Positions 9,073 to 17,791 of a DNA stretch of 64,000 nt are shown here, piece after piece. The stretch spans positions 1 to 64,000 of the forward strand of contig DWYR01000016.1 in NCBI GenBank assembly GCA_019118565.1. The letters run 5' to 3'. Source of the stretch: Candidatus Alistipes avicola. GTDB lineage: Bacteria > Bacteroidota > Bacteroidia > Bacteroidales > Rikenellaceae. The translations under genes and the position numbers were made by a program. Within the stretch, counting starts at the first letter, position 1, and every line of letters begins with the position of its first letter. The notes beneath the pieces were generated by a model. The model saw only the letters and a list, made by a program, of their open reading frames with translations. It was not told the DNA's origin and did not search any database.

Positions 9073-10350
9073 ATGGAAGCGCGTATGCGGAATAAGTGGA
9101 TATTGCTGAAAAAGGTCGAGCAGAACCTCGCGTTCTTCGCCCTTTCCAAGGGCGTTGCGTTCCTTGCTCCGATTTTTTTTCTGAAATTTGTCACCCTGGA
9201 GGAATACGGCGTTGTTGAATTCTCCTATGCTTTTGGAAGCGTGACGGCTGTTGTTGCCTCGTTGGGTTTGGCCGGAGCTTATCCTTACTTTATCCTCAAG
9301 CGCGAAGAACATGAAAAGAGGCAGGCATTCCTGTTTTACGGCGTTCCCGTGTTGATACTTTCCGTCGTAGTTTGTCTGCTGCGTTGGTGTGGAGTGTTTC
9401 AGGTCCAGGTTTCGATGATTCTGTTGTTCACCTTGATTTTTGCACTCCAGCGGATTTACAGTGCCATGTTGAAATCGGAAGGGAAAGGTTATTTGGGGGT
9501 GTTGGTCGATGGCGGTTATTATTTTATACTGACAGCAGCTATCCTGATCGTGTGGCCCTTGCATTTGACCAATGCGGTGAGTCTGCTCGAAGGAATGATG
9601 CAGGTGTACCTGTTGGCCCTCGGTGTGTTCTATCTTTGGCAGTTCCTGCAAGTACGTACGAAATCGGTGCGAGCGATTATTCATGAGGACTGTGGTGAAA
9701 TTTTGCGCTTTAGCGTTCACCTGATTATATCGGGAATTGTAATATATTGGCTAACTTCGAGTGCCCGTATTTATATCAAGTATTTTCTGGGATATGAGCA
9801 GGTGGGAGTGTATAGCCTGTATTATCGGTTTGCTGGTATTTCTGTGATTATCTATCTCTTTCTTTATATAGCGTTCTTTCAAAAACTCTATATGGCGGAA
9901 TCCCGTAAGATGGATCTTTATTACCTCGCGGTGATGGGACTCGTACTTGGCGGATGTCTTGCCTGTTTCCTTTTTGCCCCGTTGCTCAGCCGCTTCTTTT
10001 TTGGCGGTACGAATGTGGAAAATATCCGGCTCTTCTTGTTACTTATCCTCCAGATGCCTCTTTGGGTCGGTATTTCGCTTTGCGAGGGTGTGGTGAGTCG
10101 AGAGAATATGGTGCGTCAGATGAATATTCGAATCGGGGCTCTTGTCCTGATATTTCCGGTTGTCCTGTTCCTGATTCGACATTATCTTTCGTTGGAACTT
10201 TTCGCTTTGGTCAATGGCATATTCTTTGCTTTGGCTTTTGGTTCGCAGATGCTGCTCCTGCGTCGGAAAGGTATCGTGTTGCGTAAATGTGCCTGGTTCG
10301 CATCGGCTCTTCTGATCGGATTGGTCGTAGTATATTATATTGGATGTTAA
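9073..10350 (+). CDS. Wzx-type polysaccharide flippase (MOP superfamily)
   Basis: A 425-residue integral membrane protein with roughly a dozen hydrophobic segments. The N-terminus has the family's typical opening (FFALSKGVAFLAPIFFLKFVTLEEYGVVEFSYAFG). Flippases of this type move the lipid-linked repeat unit across the cytoplasmic membrane. In-operon presence of a polymerase (11721-13028) and an initiating transferase (2433-3539) makes a Wzx/Wzy-dependent pathway likely. A second in-frame ATG four codons downstream is a possible alternative start. Confidence 0.87.
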   Translation: MEARMRNKWILLKKVEQNLAFFALSKGVAFLAPIFFLKFVTLEEYGVVEFSYAFGSVTAVVASLGLAGAYPYFILKREEHEKRQAFLFYGVPVLILSVVVCLLRWCGVFQVQVSMILLFTLIFALQRIYSAMLKSEGKGYLGVLVDGGYYFILTAAILIVWPLHLTNAVSLLEGMMQVYLLALGVFYLWQFLQVRTKSVRAIIHEDCGEILRFSVHLIISGIVIYWLTSSARIYIKYFLGYEQVGVYSLYYRFAGISVIIYLFLYIAFFQKLYMAESRKMDLYYLAVMGLVLGGCLACFLFAPLLSRFFFGGTNVENIRLFLLLILQMPLWVGISLCEGVVSRENMVRQMNIRIGALVLIFPVVLFLIRHYLSLELFALVNGIFFALAFGSQMLLLRRKGIVLRKCAWFASALLIGLVVVYYIGC

Positions 10351-10354
10351 AGTC

Positions 10355-11668
10355 ATGAAGATTGTTTTTATAGAGAATAGATACCGGACCCTCTTCTGGG
10401 ATGCAATAGCCGGGTATCTGGCCCGTCAGGGACATGAAATTGTATTTATCGTGCAGAATCATCGTTTCCATCCGGTGAATGGGCGTTCGGTCGTATTGCC
10501 CTATCCTCGGAAGGATGAATTGTCTGATCCGTGTGAGGCGGATCTGGAACTGATTCGTTCGGATCGTAATATCAACTATTTCGGACACGGTTCTACGGGG
10601 CATTATGGTTATTATCGCCGGGTTATCGGCGAGTGCCTGAACCGGGAGCAACCTCAGATTGTATTCGGCGAAAGTACGGCATTTCATGAGTTGATAACGA
10701 TTGACTTGTGCAAACGCCTTTCAATCCCCTATTTGCAGCCGTCTACCTGTCGCTTCCCGGTTGGTCGTTTTTCGTTTTATCGCTATGATACATTGGAGCC
10801 GTTCTCAGGATCGGGCGAGGTGCTTGAGGAGAAAGAGGCTGTCGCTTTGATTGACCGAATCGTCCATCGTACCATCAAGCCCGATTACATGAAAAAGCGG
10901 AAGCAGACTTGGGCTACGCGATGGGCACGTTTGAAAGATTTGGCGCAGTTGTCTCTTTCTTACTTGGGGGGGGAGCATTACAATACGCCGGCACCTTGGA
11001 TCAAAATGCGTATAGAGCGGCGGCGCAAGACGTTGATCCGCCAGTGGGATGAGTTGGCGGCAGGTCGCCGGGAGTTGTTGAATGACAAGTCTCGATTCAG
11101 GATACTTTATCCGATGCAGATGCAGCCGGAAGCCAATCTGGATGTCTGGGGCCGTCCTTTCCGGAATCAGCTGGATACGATCAAGCAGATCATCCGACAC
11201 ACACCGGATGATGTGCTGGTTGTGGTCAAGCCCAATCCGAAGTCGAAATATGAACTGACAGCCGAACTGCTTGAATATATGGCCGGAGAGAGGCGGATTG
11301 TTCCGGTGGAGCATGCTACGTCGATGAATGCAGTTCTGCCATTGGCCGATCTGGTTATTACCGCGACGGGAACTGTCGCTATCGAGTGTATCCTGTCCGA
11401 TATTCCGGTGCTGACGTTGATTAAGACCTTGAATAACGATATGAAGAATTGTCCCAGGCTGGACGGATTCAATGAATTGGCCGGATGGGTAGAGTGTATT
11501 CGTGACGTCCGTTTCCCGAAGACAACCCAAAAGGAGAAGGTCGATTTTATTAACCGGCTTAACCGGACCAGTTTCCGGGGAATCCCTTATGAGACGGCGT
11601 TGCGGGAAGATAATGTAGCCGATTGTGTACGTGGGTTTGATAAAATATTGAAAGAAGTTGGGAAATAA
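10355..11668 (+). CDS. Capsule polysaccharide synthesis-type glycosyltransferase (GT-B, KpsS/LipB-like)
   Basis: About 437 residues. The second half has features of the capsule-synthesis family: FRILYPMQMQPEANLDVWG, VVVKPNPKSKYEL, and VITATGTVAIECILSDIPVLTL, the nucleotide-sugar-binding end of a GT-B fold. Related proteins transfer Kdo or sialic-acid-type sugars from CMP donors, which would suit the CMP-nonulosonate branch of this operon. That link is inference. The track's start (10340) lies inside the flippase gene; the ATG at 10355 (MKIVFIENRYRTLFW), 4 bp after the flippase stop, is preferred. Confidence 0.7.
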   Translation: MKIVFIENRYRTLFWDAIAGYLARQGHEIVFIVQNHRFHPVNGRSVVLPYPRKDELSDPCEADLELIRSDRNINYFGHGSTGHYGYYRRVIGECLNREQPQIVFGESTAFHELITIDLCKRLSIPYLQPSTCRFPVGRFSFYRYDTLEPFSGSGEVLEEKEAVALIDRIVHRTIKPDYMKKRKQTWATRWARLKDLAQLSLSYLGGEHYNTPAPWIKMRIERRRKTLIRQWDELAAGRRELLNDKSRFRILYPMQMQPEANLDVWGRPFRNQLDTIKQIIRHTPDDVLVVVKPNPKSKYELTAELLEYMAGERRIVPVEHATSMNAVLPLADLVITATGTVAIECILSDIPVLTLIKTLNNDMKNCPRLDGFNELAGWVECIRDVRFPKTTQKEKVDFINRLNRTSFRGIPYETALREDNVADCVRGFDKILKEVGK

Positions 11669-11720
11669 GTTTGCTGTCGTGATGGTGTTATCGGATTGTC
11701 TGGGGAAAAATAAGAAGTAA

Positions 11721-13028
11721 ATGATGGAGAAGGTTACGCTTAAGATGGGATTTATTTATAATCTTCGTCCGGAAAAAATAATGTGGATAGCGATTCTTGC
11801 GCTGTTCGGATTCTTAATTTTGGCTCCAGTTGATATAAACAATACGCTTGACACATCTTCTGTCTCGTATATTATATTATCGTTGTTGTTTTTCTGGGCA
11901 GGAACAAAAATGATACGGACAAGGCGGGTTAATACACCTGTCGAAATCGAGGTGGATCGTGGCAAGATCGAACGTATCTATAAAATTACCTTTTGGCTGG
12001 GGCTGATCGGTGTATTGTTTCGCTATTATGATCTGTTTGTCTATAGGGGGGTCTCGATATCAACCTCGGCTATGGATAATATGGATTTGATGGCGGGCGA
12101 AAGCGGTAATATCTTTTCGATTATTGCCAGCATGTTAATGTTTAGTGCCTATATTCCTCCGATGATTGATTTGCTTTGTGAGAAATTACACTCTTGGGGG
12201 TGGAAGGTGCTGTCATTTATTGTTTTTGTTGCCTTAATGATAAATGGAGTATTGTGTGGCAGTCGATTTGCTATAGTCATACCGATAGTGTATTACCTCT
12301 TGTTGTTGTTGAGTACAGGAAAACTTAAATTTCGTTTCTCATTCCGTAATATGATGATTTGGCTTGTGATTATTATTGGAGTGGGTTATGTCGTGGGTGC
12401 ACTGTTTTTGCGCCGATTGTCGGAACAGAATGTAACGGTAGTCATGTCTATCTCTTCGGAGACAGGAGGGTATTCAGACAAGGTCCCTGCAACTGCATCT
12501 TTTCAGCGCTTGTTGACGGAAAGTTCGGATAAATGGTATTTTGTTTATCTGTTTGCTTATTCAAATGTGACGCAATACGGGATGCATGCTATTTTTGAGT
12601 TCCCGGAAGTGAAAAAATATGTGGATCAGCAGGGAGATCACTTTTACGGCGCAGCAACATTCTCTGTTATAACAAAATTCATTCACAAGGTTTTGGGTTC
12701 TTCATATAATATACAAGAAGAGATTAACAGACATAATGCACGTATAGGAATATGGAGTACATTTTTCTTCCTGTGGTATTTGGATTTTGGCTGGGTTGGA
12801 GTCTTTCTCATGTTTATTTTGGGATATCTGACTAAAAAAGTGTGGAGTAATGTGTATTATAGGCAGCATATTCTTTATCTCCCGTTATTGTGTATCCTTT
12901 CAATTATCCTATTGCTCGTTTTTCAGCTTAACTATATTTCAGGGTCAGGTACTTATGCATTGATAACATTCATTGCTCTGCTCATTTGCTTTAAGTCGCC
13001 ATTCAGTACCGTACGGATAGGGAAATAA
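11721..13028 (+). CDS. O-antigen/capsule polymerase (Wzy-like)
   Basis: A 435-residue protein with about ten or more hydrophobic segments and a large extracytoplasmic loop (about 240-330) between them, which is the hallmark of Wzy and oligosaccharide repeat-unit polymerases. Sequence conservation in this family is low, so topology and position between a flippase and glycosyltransferases carry the call. GSRFAIVIPIVYY near the middle resembles the arginine-containing segment seen in many polymerases. The gene is markedly A+T-rich compared with the flanking housekeeping genes, as is usual for Wzy genes. Confidence 0.8.
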   Translation: MMEKVTLKMGFIYNLRPEKIMWIAILALFGFLILAPVDINNTLDTSSVSYIILSLLFFWAGTKMIRTRRVNTPVEIEVDRGKIERIYKITFWLGLIGVLFRYYDLFVYRGVSISTSAMDNMDLMAGESGNIFSIIASMLMFSAYIPPMIDLLCEKLHSWGWKVLSFIVFVALMINGVLCGSRFAIVIPIVYYLLLLLSTGKLKFRFSFRNMMIWLVIIIGVGYVVGALFLRRLSEQNVTVVMSISSETGGYSDKVPATASFQRLLTESSDKWYFVYLFAYSNVTQYGMHAIFEFPEVKKYVDQQGDHFYGAATFSVITKFIHKVLGSSYNIQEEINRHNARIGIWSTFFFLWYLDFGWVGVFLMFILGYLTKKVWSNVYYRQHILYLPLLCILSIILLLVFQLNYISGSGTYALITFIALLICFKSPFSTVRIGK

Positions 13029-13048
13029 CAGTCGGATTTGTGAATATT

Positions 13049-14173
13049 ATGAAGGTCCTGCATATAGGGAAATATTACCCTCCGTTTTTTGGAGGGATCG
13101 AGAAGGTGAATTTTGATCTGGTTGAGAATCTGAATCTTAAGGAAGATTGCCAGGTCGATGAACTCTGCTGTCATCATTCCGTGCACAATGAGCCATTACC
13201 CGAACCGTCCGGGTACAGATTGTTTCGTGCACCTTTATTCACGATCAAGTTCTCGACACCCATATCATTCCGTTTCTTTGATATATATCGTCGTATTAGA
13301 AATAATTACGATATAATTCATTGGCATTTGCCCAATCCGGTTGCAACAATGGCCGCCTTGATCTTCCCGACCCGAGCCAAGGTGGTTCTCCATTGGCATT
13401 CGGATATCGTCAAGCAGAAAAAGTTACGGAAAATCTACAAACCCCTCCAAACGATGTTGCTGCGTCGTGCTGATCGAATTATCGTAACCAGTCAGAATTA
13501 TTTTAACGGGTCGCTTGATTTACAGCCTTATAAAGAGAAGGTCCGTGTCATTCCAATCGGAGTGGATCTGGAACATTTGGCTTTCCCCGAAGGAACAGAT
13601 CAACGGATTCAAGCTGCATATCCTGGGAAAAAAATTATCCTGAGTATTGGACGATTAACCTATTATAAGGGATTTCGTTATCTGATAGAGGCTGCGCAAT
13701 ATTTAGGAGAGGATAAGATGGTGCTTATTGGTGGAGTCGGAGAACTACAGGCGGAGTTGGAGCGACAAATTGCTGATCTTGGAGTTGGAGATCGGGTCCG
13801 CCTCGTTGGTAGTATCCCTAAAGCTGAGATTGGCGCGTATTTTAAAGCGGCTGATTTGTTCTGTTTGCCGTCTATTGCCCGTGCTGAGGCTTTCGGGGTC
13901 GTATTGGCCGAGGCTTTGGCAATGGGAGTGCCGATCGTGTCATGCGATATCCCTGATTCCGGAGTGAACTGGGTTAACCTGCATGATCAAACAGGAATAA
14001 ATGTTCCCGTTTGTAATGCATCGGCTTTGGCAGAGGCTATTAATGGGTTGTTGGAGTCTCCGGACTCAATGGAAGGATTCCGTAAGAGATGTCGGGAACG
14101 GTATAATTCTTTCTTCTCGATGGAGAAAATGGTAGATGCTGTGTATGCCCTTTATCAGGATGTCCTGGCTTGA
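13049..14173 (+). CDS. Glycosyltransferase family 4 (GT-B)
   Basis: About 374 residues. The N-terminus MKVLHIGKYYPPFFGGIEKVNFDL has the glycine-rich loop of GT4 enzymes, and the C-terminal half has the donor-binding pattern: ILSIGRLTYYKGFRYLIEA, then SIARAEAFGVVLAEALAMGVPIVS with the EX7E glutamates. It would add a sugar to the lipid-linked repeat unit at the cytoplasmic face. The track's start is a GTG at 13040; the ATG three codons later is favoured. It is the last gene of the operon, followed by a strong terminator. Confidence 0.9.
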   Translation: MKVLHIGKYYPPFFGGIEKVNFDLVENLNLKEDCQVDELCCHHSVHNEPLPEPSGYRLFRAPLFTIKFSTPISFRFFDIYRRIRNNYDIIHWHLPNPVATMAALIFPTRAKVVLHWHSDIVKQKKLRKIYKPLQTMLLRRADRIIVTSQNYFNGSLDLQPYKEKVRVIPIGVDLEHLAFPEGTDQRIQAAYPGKKIILSIGRLTYYKGFRYLIEAAQYLGEDKMVLIGGVGELQAELERQIADLGVGDRVRLVGSIPKAEIGAYFKAADLFCLPSIARAEAFGVVLAEALAMGVPIVSCDIPDSGVNWVNLHDQTGINVPVCNASALAEAINGLLESPDSMEGFRKRCRERYNSFFSMEKMVDAVYALYQDVLA

Positions 14174-14197
14174 TTGAGTCGATGTCGGGGAGGTATC

Positions 14198-14244
14198 GAA
14201 TGAAATAAAGCGACAGACTTAAAGTCTGTCGCTTTATTTCATTC
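14198..14244. terminator. Long bidirectional terminator hairpin
   Basis: A perfect 23-bp inverted repeat (GAATGAAATAAAGCGACAGACTT and its complement) with a single central base lies between two convergent genes. The A/T-rich ends of the stem provide a T-rich tract in both directions. It would end the polysaccharide operon on the plus strand and the membrane-kinase gene on the minus strand. Confidence 0.75.
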
Positions 14245-14293
14245 TCCTGCCGCGGCCATTTGAACCGTATGCCGTACCGTTTTGTGGAAATTC

Positions 14294-15652
14294 CTATCTC
14301 TTGTGGGGATTGGCTAGAGTTTTTGTGTGCGGCAGTGAGAGTGATTTTTCGAGACGATCCTGTCGGGTGTGATAGAGGTCTTCGATCATTTTGCAGGCTG
14401 TCAACAGATCAACTGCTCCTGTGTTGATCATCAGGTCATAGCGATGTGGGTCGCTCCAAGTTTCACCCGTATAGTATTCGTAGTGGGTGATGCGATTTTT
14501 ATTGGTGCGTTTTATCTCGGATTCTGCGCTCTGCGGGGAGATTCCGTATTCGTCTACACAGCGTGTGCGGGCACTCTCCGGATCAGAACAACAGAAGATA
14601 CGGATCAGACGAGGGTCGTCACGCAGCACGAAATCGGCACATCGTCCGATGATAATACAGGACTCTTTGCGGGCCAGTTCTTGGATAATCTTGCTTTCGG
14701 AGACGAACAGGATGTCGTCTTTCGAGAAACTGTGTTCCATCCTCAGCTCGCTGTTTTGCGACAGAAGGCATTTCAGCCAGAAAGAGGGGATCGACTGCTC
14801 GTTTTTACGAATATAGGCTTCGTCGATACCACTTTTCTGGGCTGCCATGTGGATGAACTCTTTATCGTATAATTTCAAACCCAACTTCTGAGCCAGCATT
14901 TCGCCCAAGGAGTGCCCTCCGCTGCCGAATTCGCGGGCGATGGTGATGATGATGTGACGGGAGTCTTCGGTTTCGTCGGTATTGGTCTCGGCATATCTTC
15001 CCTCTTTAATCCATCGGTCCAAAAAACGGTAATATGGGGTCAGAAAATGGACGATGGGGCCGACTAACAGGGCGGCAATTACCGTTCCCTCACGTACACC
15101 TCGAATATCGGACATGAAGATGATCGACAGCAGGCAGGCCATTGCGACCAGCGTAACATCGAATCCCAGCTTGACATATCCGAACTCTTTTTTGAATCGC
15201 AGCGAGATAACTCGGACAAAATATTCGCCGGAGGTCATCGCTACGTTCGCCTTTACTTCGAGGGTGATACCGGCGCCGAGGATGATGCATCCAACCAGCA
15301 GGGCTATAATTTTCTGGAGATAGAGCGTCGGATCGAGCCAGAAAAGGAGGCTCATGGCTACGTCGATAAACCAACCGAAGCAGATCGAGATGGGAATCTG
15401 GAGCAGGAATATTCTCCGATTTGTTTTCAGTTCGTTTTTGGTGATGAAGAGCAGTTCGAGCAGGACGAAGAGAATGTTCACGATGATTGTCCATTCACCC
15501 ATGGTTTGCGTGGTAAACATACTCAATACATAGGTGACACTCGTAATGGGGGAGGTCCCCAACAGGGCTTTGGTGATGAAGGCGACTCCGAAGGCGTTGA
15601 TAAACAACGAAACGATGAATATGAAATAGCGTCTCAGTAAAAATATATTCAT
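14294..15652 (-). CDS. Fusion of YitT/YczE-like membrane domain with a cytidylate kinase-like domain
   Basis: About 452 residues in two parts. Residues 1 to about 215 form a six-ish helix membrane domain of the YczE/YyaS/YitT type (MNIFLLRRYFIFIVSLFINAFG, then GAGITLEVKANVAMTSGEYF). From about 230 on is a cytidylate kinase-like P-loop domain: HIIITIAREFGSGGHSLGEMLAQKLG with a modified Walker A, YDKEFIHMAAQKSG, and CIIIGRCADFVL. Both parts are of uncharacterised function. Of the in-frame ATGs, the one at 15652 is spaced 8 nt from an AAGGAG and is preferred. Divergently transcribed from an AraC regulator. Confidence 0.8.
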   Translation of the reverse strand: MNIFLLRRYFIFIVSLFINAFGVAFITKALLGTSPITSVTYVLSMFTTQTMGEWTIIVNILFVLLELLFITKNELKTNRRIFLLQIPISICFGWFIDVAMSLLFWLDPTLYLQKIIALLVGCIILGAGITLEVKANVAMTSGEYFVRVISLRFKKEFGYVKLGFDVTLVAMACLLSIIFMSDIRGVREGTVIAALLVGPIVHFLTPYYRFLDRWIKEGRYAETNTDETEDSRHIIITIAREFGSGGHSLGEMLAQKLGLKLYDKEFIHMAAQKSGIDEAYIRKNEQSIPSFWLKCLLSQNSELRMEHSFSKDDILFVSESKIIQELARKESCIIIGRCADFVLRDDPRLIRIFCCSDPESARTRCVDEYGISPQSAESEIKRTNKNRITHYEYYTGETWSDPHRYDLMINTGAVDLLTACKMIEDLYHTRQDRLEKSLSLPHTKTLANPHKR

Positions 15653-15725
15653 TGGCATGACTCCTTTTTGAGAGTGCAAAGGTCGAGTTATTTCCGGAAA
15701 TCCATACATAAAAGAGAGACCGGCA

Positions 15726-15756
15726 TTGGTTAAAAACGAAACAGTTGTTATCTTTA
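15726..15756 (+). promoter_or_regulatory. Promoter of the AraC-family regulator gene
   Basis: TTG at 15726-15728, a 20-nt spacer and TATCTTTA at 15749-15756 match the Bacteroidota consensus with one change. It shows that the track's start at TTG 15745 lies inside the promoter and that translation begins at ATG 15772, a few bases after the predicted transcription start. Confidence 0.55.
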
Positions 15757-15771
15757 CAGAAAAAACGAGGC

Positions 15772-16653
15772 ATGGAGAGTCTAACGGGATTCGGGCAGGA
15801 TCCGACCGAGGGAGAAATTACAGGGAAGTGTTCCTTTTTTCGGAATCACCGTCTTGGACGGGGCGAGAGTCTGAGTCTGGAACGTAGTTTCTCATTCGTG
15901 CTGGTTTCGGAGGGAACGTTGTGTGCGACGGATGCATATCATGATTACTCCTTCGGTGCGAATGATCTGATGGTCCTGACTCCCAGTATGGTTTGTCGGA
16001 TTCATGACGCAGCGCCCTTTGCACGTCTCTCTTGTGTGCGTCTTGTCCCGGAGTATTTTGACACTCTTCCCGACGGGCAGCCTTTGTATGGCCAGCTCGC
16101 TGGATTCCTGGGTGCATACCGGTTGCCTATTCTGCATCTGACCGATCGACAGGCTGAATATCTGCAACGTACTTTTTCGTTGTTTGCCGAACAGTTGTCC
16201 GAATACCAACTCTATCGCGATGGTATTGTGCGGAACTTGTGTGAATTTCTGCTGCTACAGAGTGCCGAGATCTTTTGTCAGTACAACAGCCATACGCCTG
16301 TCTATGTCAAGCGATGCAACGAGATTTTCCGACTCTTCAAAAAATTGCTGGTCGAAAACTACAAAAACCATCACGACCTGCAGTTTTATGCCGCCCGACT
16401 TCACATCTCAACGACCTACTTGTCGCGAATCGTGAAACGGCTGACCGGCAATACGGTGCGTTTCCATATCTCGGAGTTGATCTGTGCCGAAGCCCGGCGG
16501 CAGTTGGAGTGTACGGACCGAGAGATCAAGGAGATTGCTGCCGAGTTGGGATTCTCCGATCAGTCTGTTTTCGGAAAGTTCTTTGTAGCCAAGACGGGTC
16601 TTTCGCCGTTGAGGTTCCGCATGAGCAAAACGAGGGGACAGACGGCTAAATAG
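15772..16653 (+). CDS. AraC-family transcriptional regulator
   Basis: About 293 residues. The N-terminal half is a cupin-like sensing domain; the C-terminal 100 residues are a double helix-turn-helix DNA-binding domain with ARLHISTTYLSRIVKRLTG (first HTH) and DREIKEIAAELGFSDQSVFGKFFVAKTGLSPLRFR (second HTH with the family signature). It is divergent from the YitT-kinase fusion gene and 29 bp upstream of a zinc alcohol dehydrogenase gene in the same direction, so either may be its target. The effector is unknown. Confidence 0.9.
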   Translation: MESLTGFGQDPTEGEITGKCSFFRNHRLGRGESLSLERSFSFVLVSEGTLCATDAYHDYSFGANDLMVLTPSMVCRIHDAAPFARLSCVRLVPEYFDTLPDGQPLYGQLAGFLGAYRLPILHLTDRQAEYLQRTFSLFAEQLSEYQLYRDGIVRNLCEFLLLQSAEIFCQYNSHTPVYVKRCNEIFRLFKKLLVENYKNHHDLQFYAARLHISTTYLSRIVKRLTGNTVRFHISELICAEARRQLECTDREIKEIAAELGFSDQSVFGKFFVAKTGLSPLRFRMSKTRGQTAK

Positions 16654-16682
16654 AGGATGTAAATTTATAAAAACGATAGAAA

Positions 16683-17726
16683 ATGAAAGCCTATACTTAT
16701 ATTGAACAGGGGCGATTCGAGTGGCGGGAGAAACCGAAACCCGCTTTGCAAGCTTCGCGCGATGCGATTGTACGCATTACGCTCGGCAGTATCTGTACGA
16801 GCGACCTGCACATTAAGCACGGGAGTGTTCCCCGTGCCGTTCCGGGTATCACGGTCGGACACGAGATGGTGGGTGTCGTGGAGGAGGTTGGTCGGGAGGT
16901 AACTTCGATCAAGGTGGGCGATCGGGTGGTCGTCAATGTCGAGACCTTCTGTGGCGAGTGTTTCTTCTGTCGGCACGGTTATGTGAATAACTGTACCGAT
17001 CCTCAGGGCGGATGGGCGTTGGGCTGCCGTATTGACGGCGGTCAGACCGAGTATGTGCGGGTCCCCTATGCCGATCAGGGGTTGACCCGAATCCCGGATA
17101 CTGTGAGCGACGAGCAGGCGCTCTTTGTCGGTGATATTCTGGCGACGGGTTTCTGGGCGGCAAGGATCTCCGAAATTACGGCCGAGGATACGGTGTTGTT
17201 GATCGGAGCCGGACCAACGGGTGCCTGTACGTTGCTTTGCGCCATGTTGAAACATCCGAAACGGCTGATTGTCTGCGAGAAGTCGGCGGAACGGAGACAC
17301 TTCGTTGAGCAACACTATCCCGAAGTGCTGGTAACTACGCCGGAGGAGTGCCGTGATTTTGTAATGCGTAACAGCGATCATGGAGGGGCGGACCGCGTGA
17401 TCGAGGTGGCCGGAGCTGAAGATACCTTTCGTCTTGCTTGGGAGTGTGCCCGTCCCAACGCCATCGTAACAGTGGTGGCACTTTATGACCGTCCGCAGGA
17501 GCTCCCTCTGCCGGAGATGTACGGGAAGAACCTCTCCTTCAAGACCGGCGGAGTGGACGGTTGCGACTGTGCCGAGATTCTGCAACTGATCGAACGGGGC
17601 GAGATTGATACTACACCGTTGATTACCCATCGTTTCCCGCTGAGTCGGATTGAGGAAGCTTACAGTCTCTTCGAGAGTCGCCGGGATGGGGTAATCAAAG
17701 TGGCTATCGAAGGTCAGAAGGGTTGA
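16683..17726 (+). CDS. Zinc-dependent alcohol dehydrogenase (MDR family)
   Basis: A 347-residue medium-chain dehydrogenase. Catalytic zinc ligands appear as Cys in GSICTSDLH and GHE in TVGHEMVGVVEEVG; structural zinc cysteines are in CGECFFCRHGYVNNC. The Rossmann fold follows with VLLIGAGPTGACTLL near 180. It should oxidise an alcohol or polyol or reduce an aldehyde with NAD(P). Substrate class is unknown. It follows the AraC regulator by 29 bp and is probably cotranscribed with it or controlled by it, and it is followed by a terminator. Confidence 0.9.
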   Translation: MKAYTYIEQGRFEWREKPKPALQASRDAIVRITLGSICTSDLHIKHGSVPRAVPGITVGHEMVGVVEEVGREVTSIKVGDRVVVNVETFCGECFFCRHGYVNNCTDPQGGWALGCRIDGGQTEYVRVPYADQGLTRIPDTVSDEQALFVGDILATGFWAARISEITAEDTVLLIGAGPTGACTLLCAMLKHPKRLIVCEKSAERRHFVEQHYPEVLVTTPEECRDFVMRNSDHGGADRVIEVAGAEDTFRLAWECARPNAIVTVVALYDRPQELPLPEMYGKNLSFKTGGVDGCDCAEILQLIERGEIDTTPLITHRFPLSRIEEAYSLFESRRDGVIKVAIEGQKG

Positions 17727-17743
17727 TCTTTTCGAAAAAAGAA

Positions 17744-17772
17744 AAGCCGATCCGTGAATGGATCGGCTTCTT
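17744..17772. terminator. Bidirectional intrinsic terminator
   Basis: AAGCCGATCC and GGATCGGCTT form a 10-bp stem with a six-base loop between the convergent dehydrogenase and manC genes. On the minus strand it is followed by TTCTTTTTTC, a better U-tract than on the plus strand (CTTTGG), so it mainly serves the manC operon. Confidence 0.75.
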
Positions 17773-17791
17773 TGGTTTGTGAGTTTGGAAT

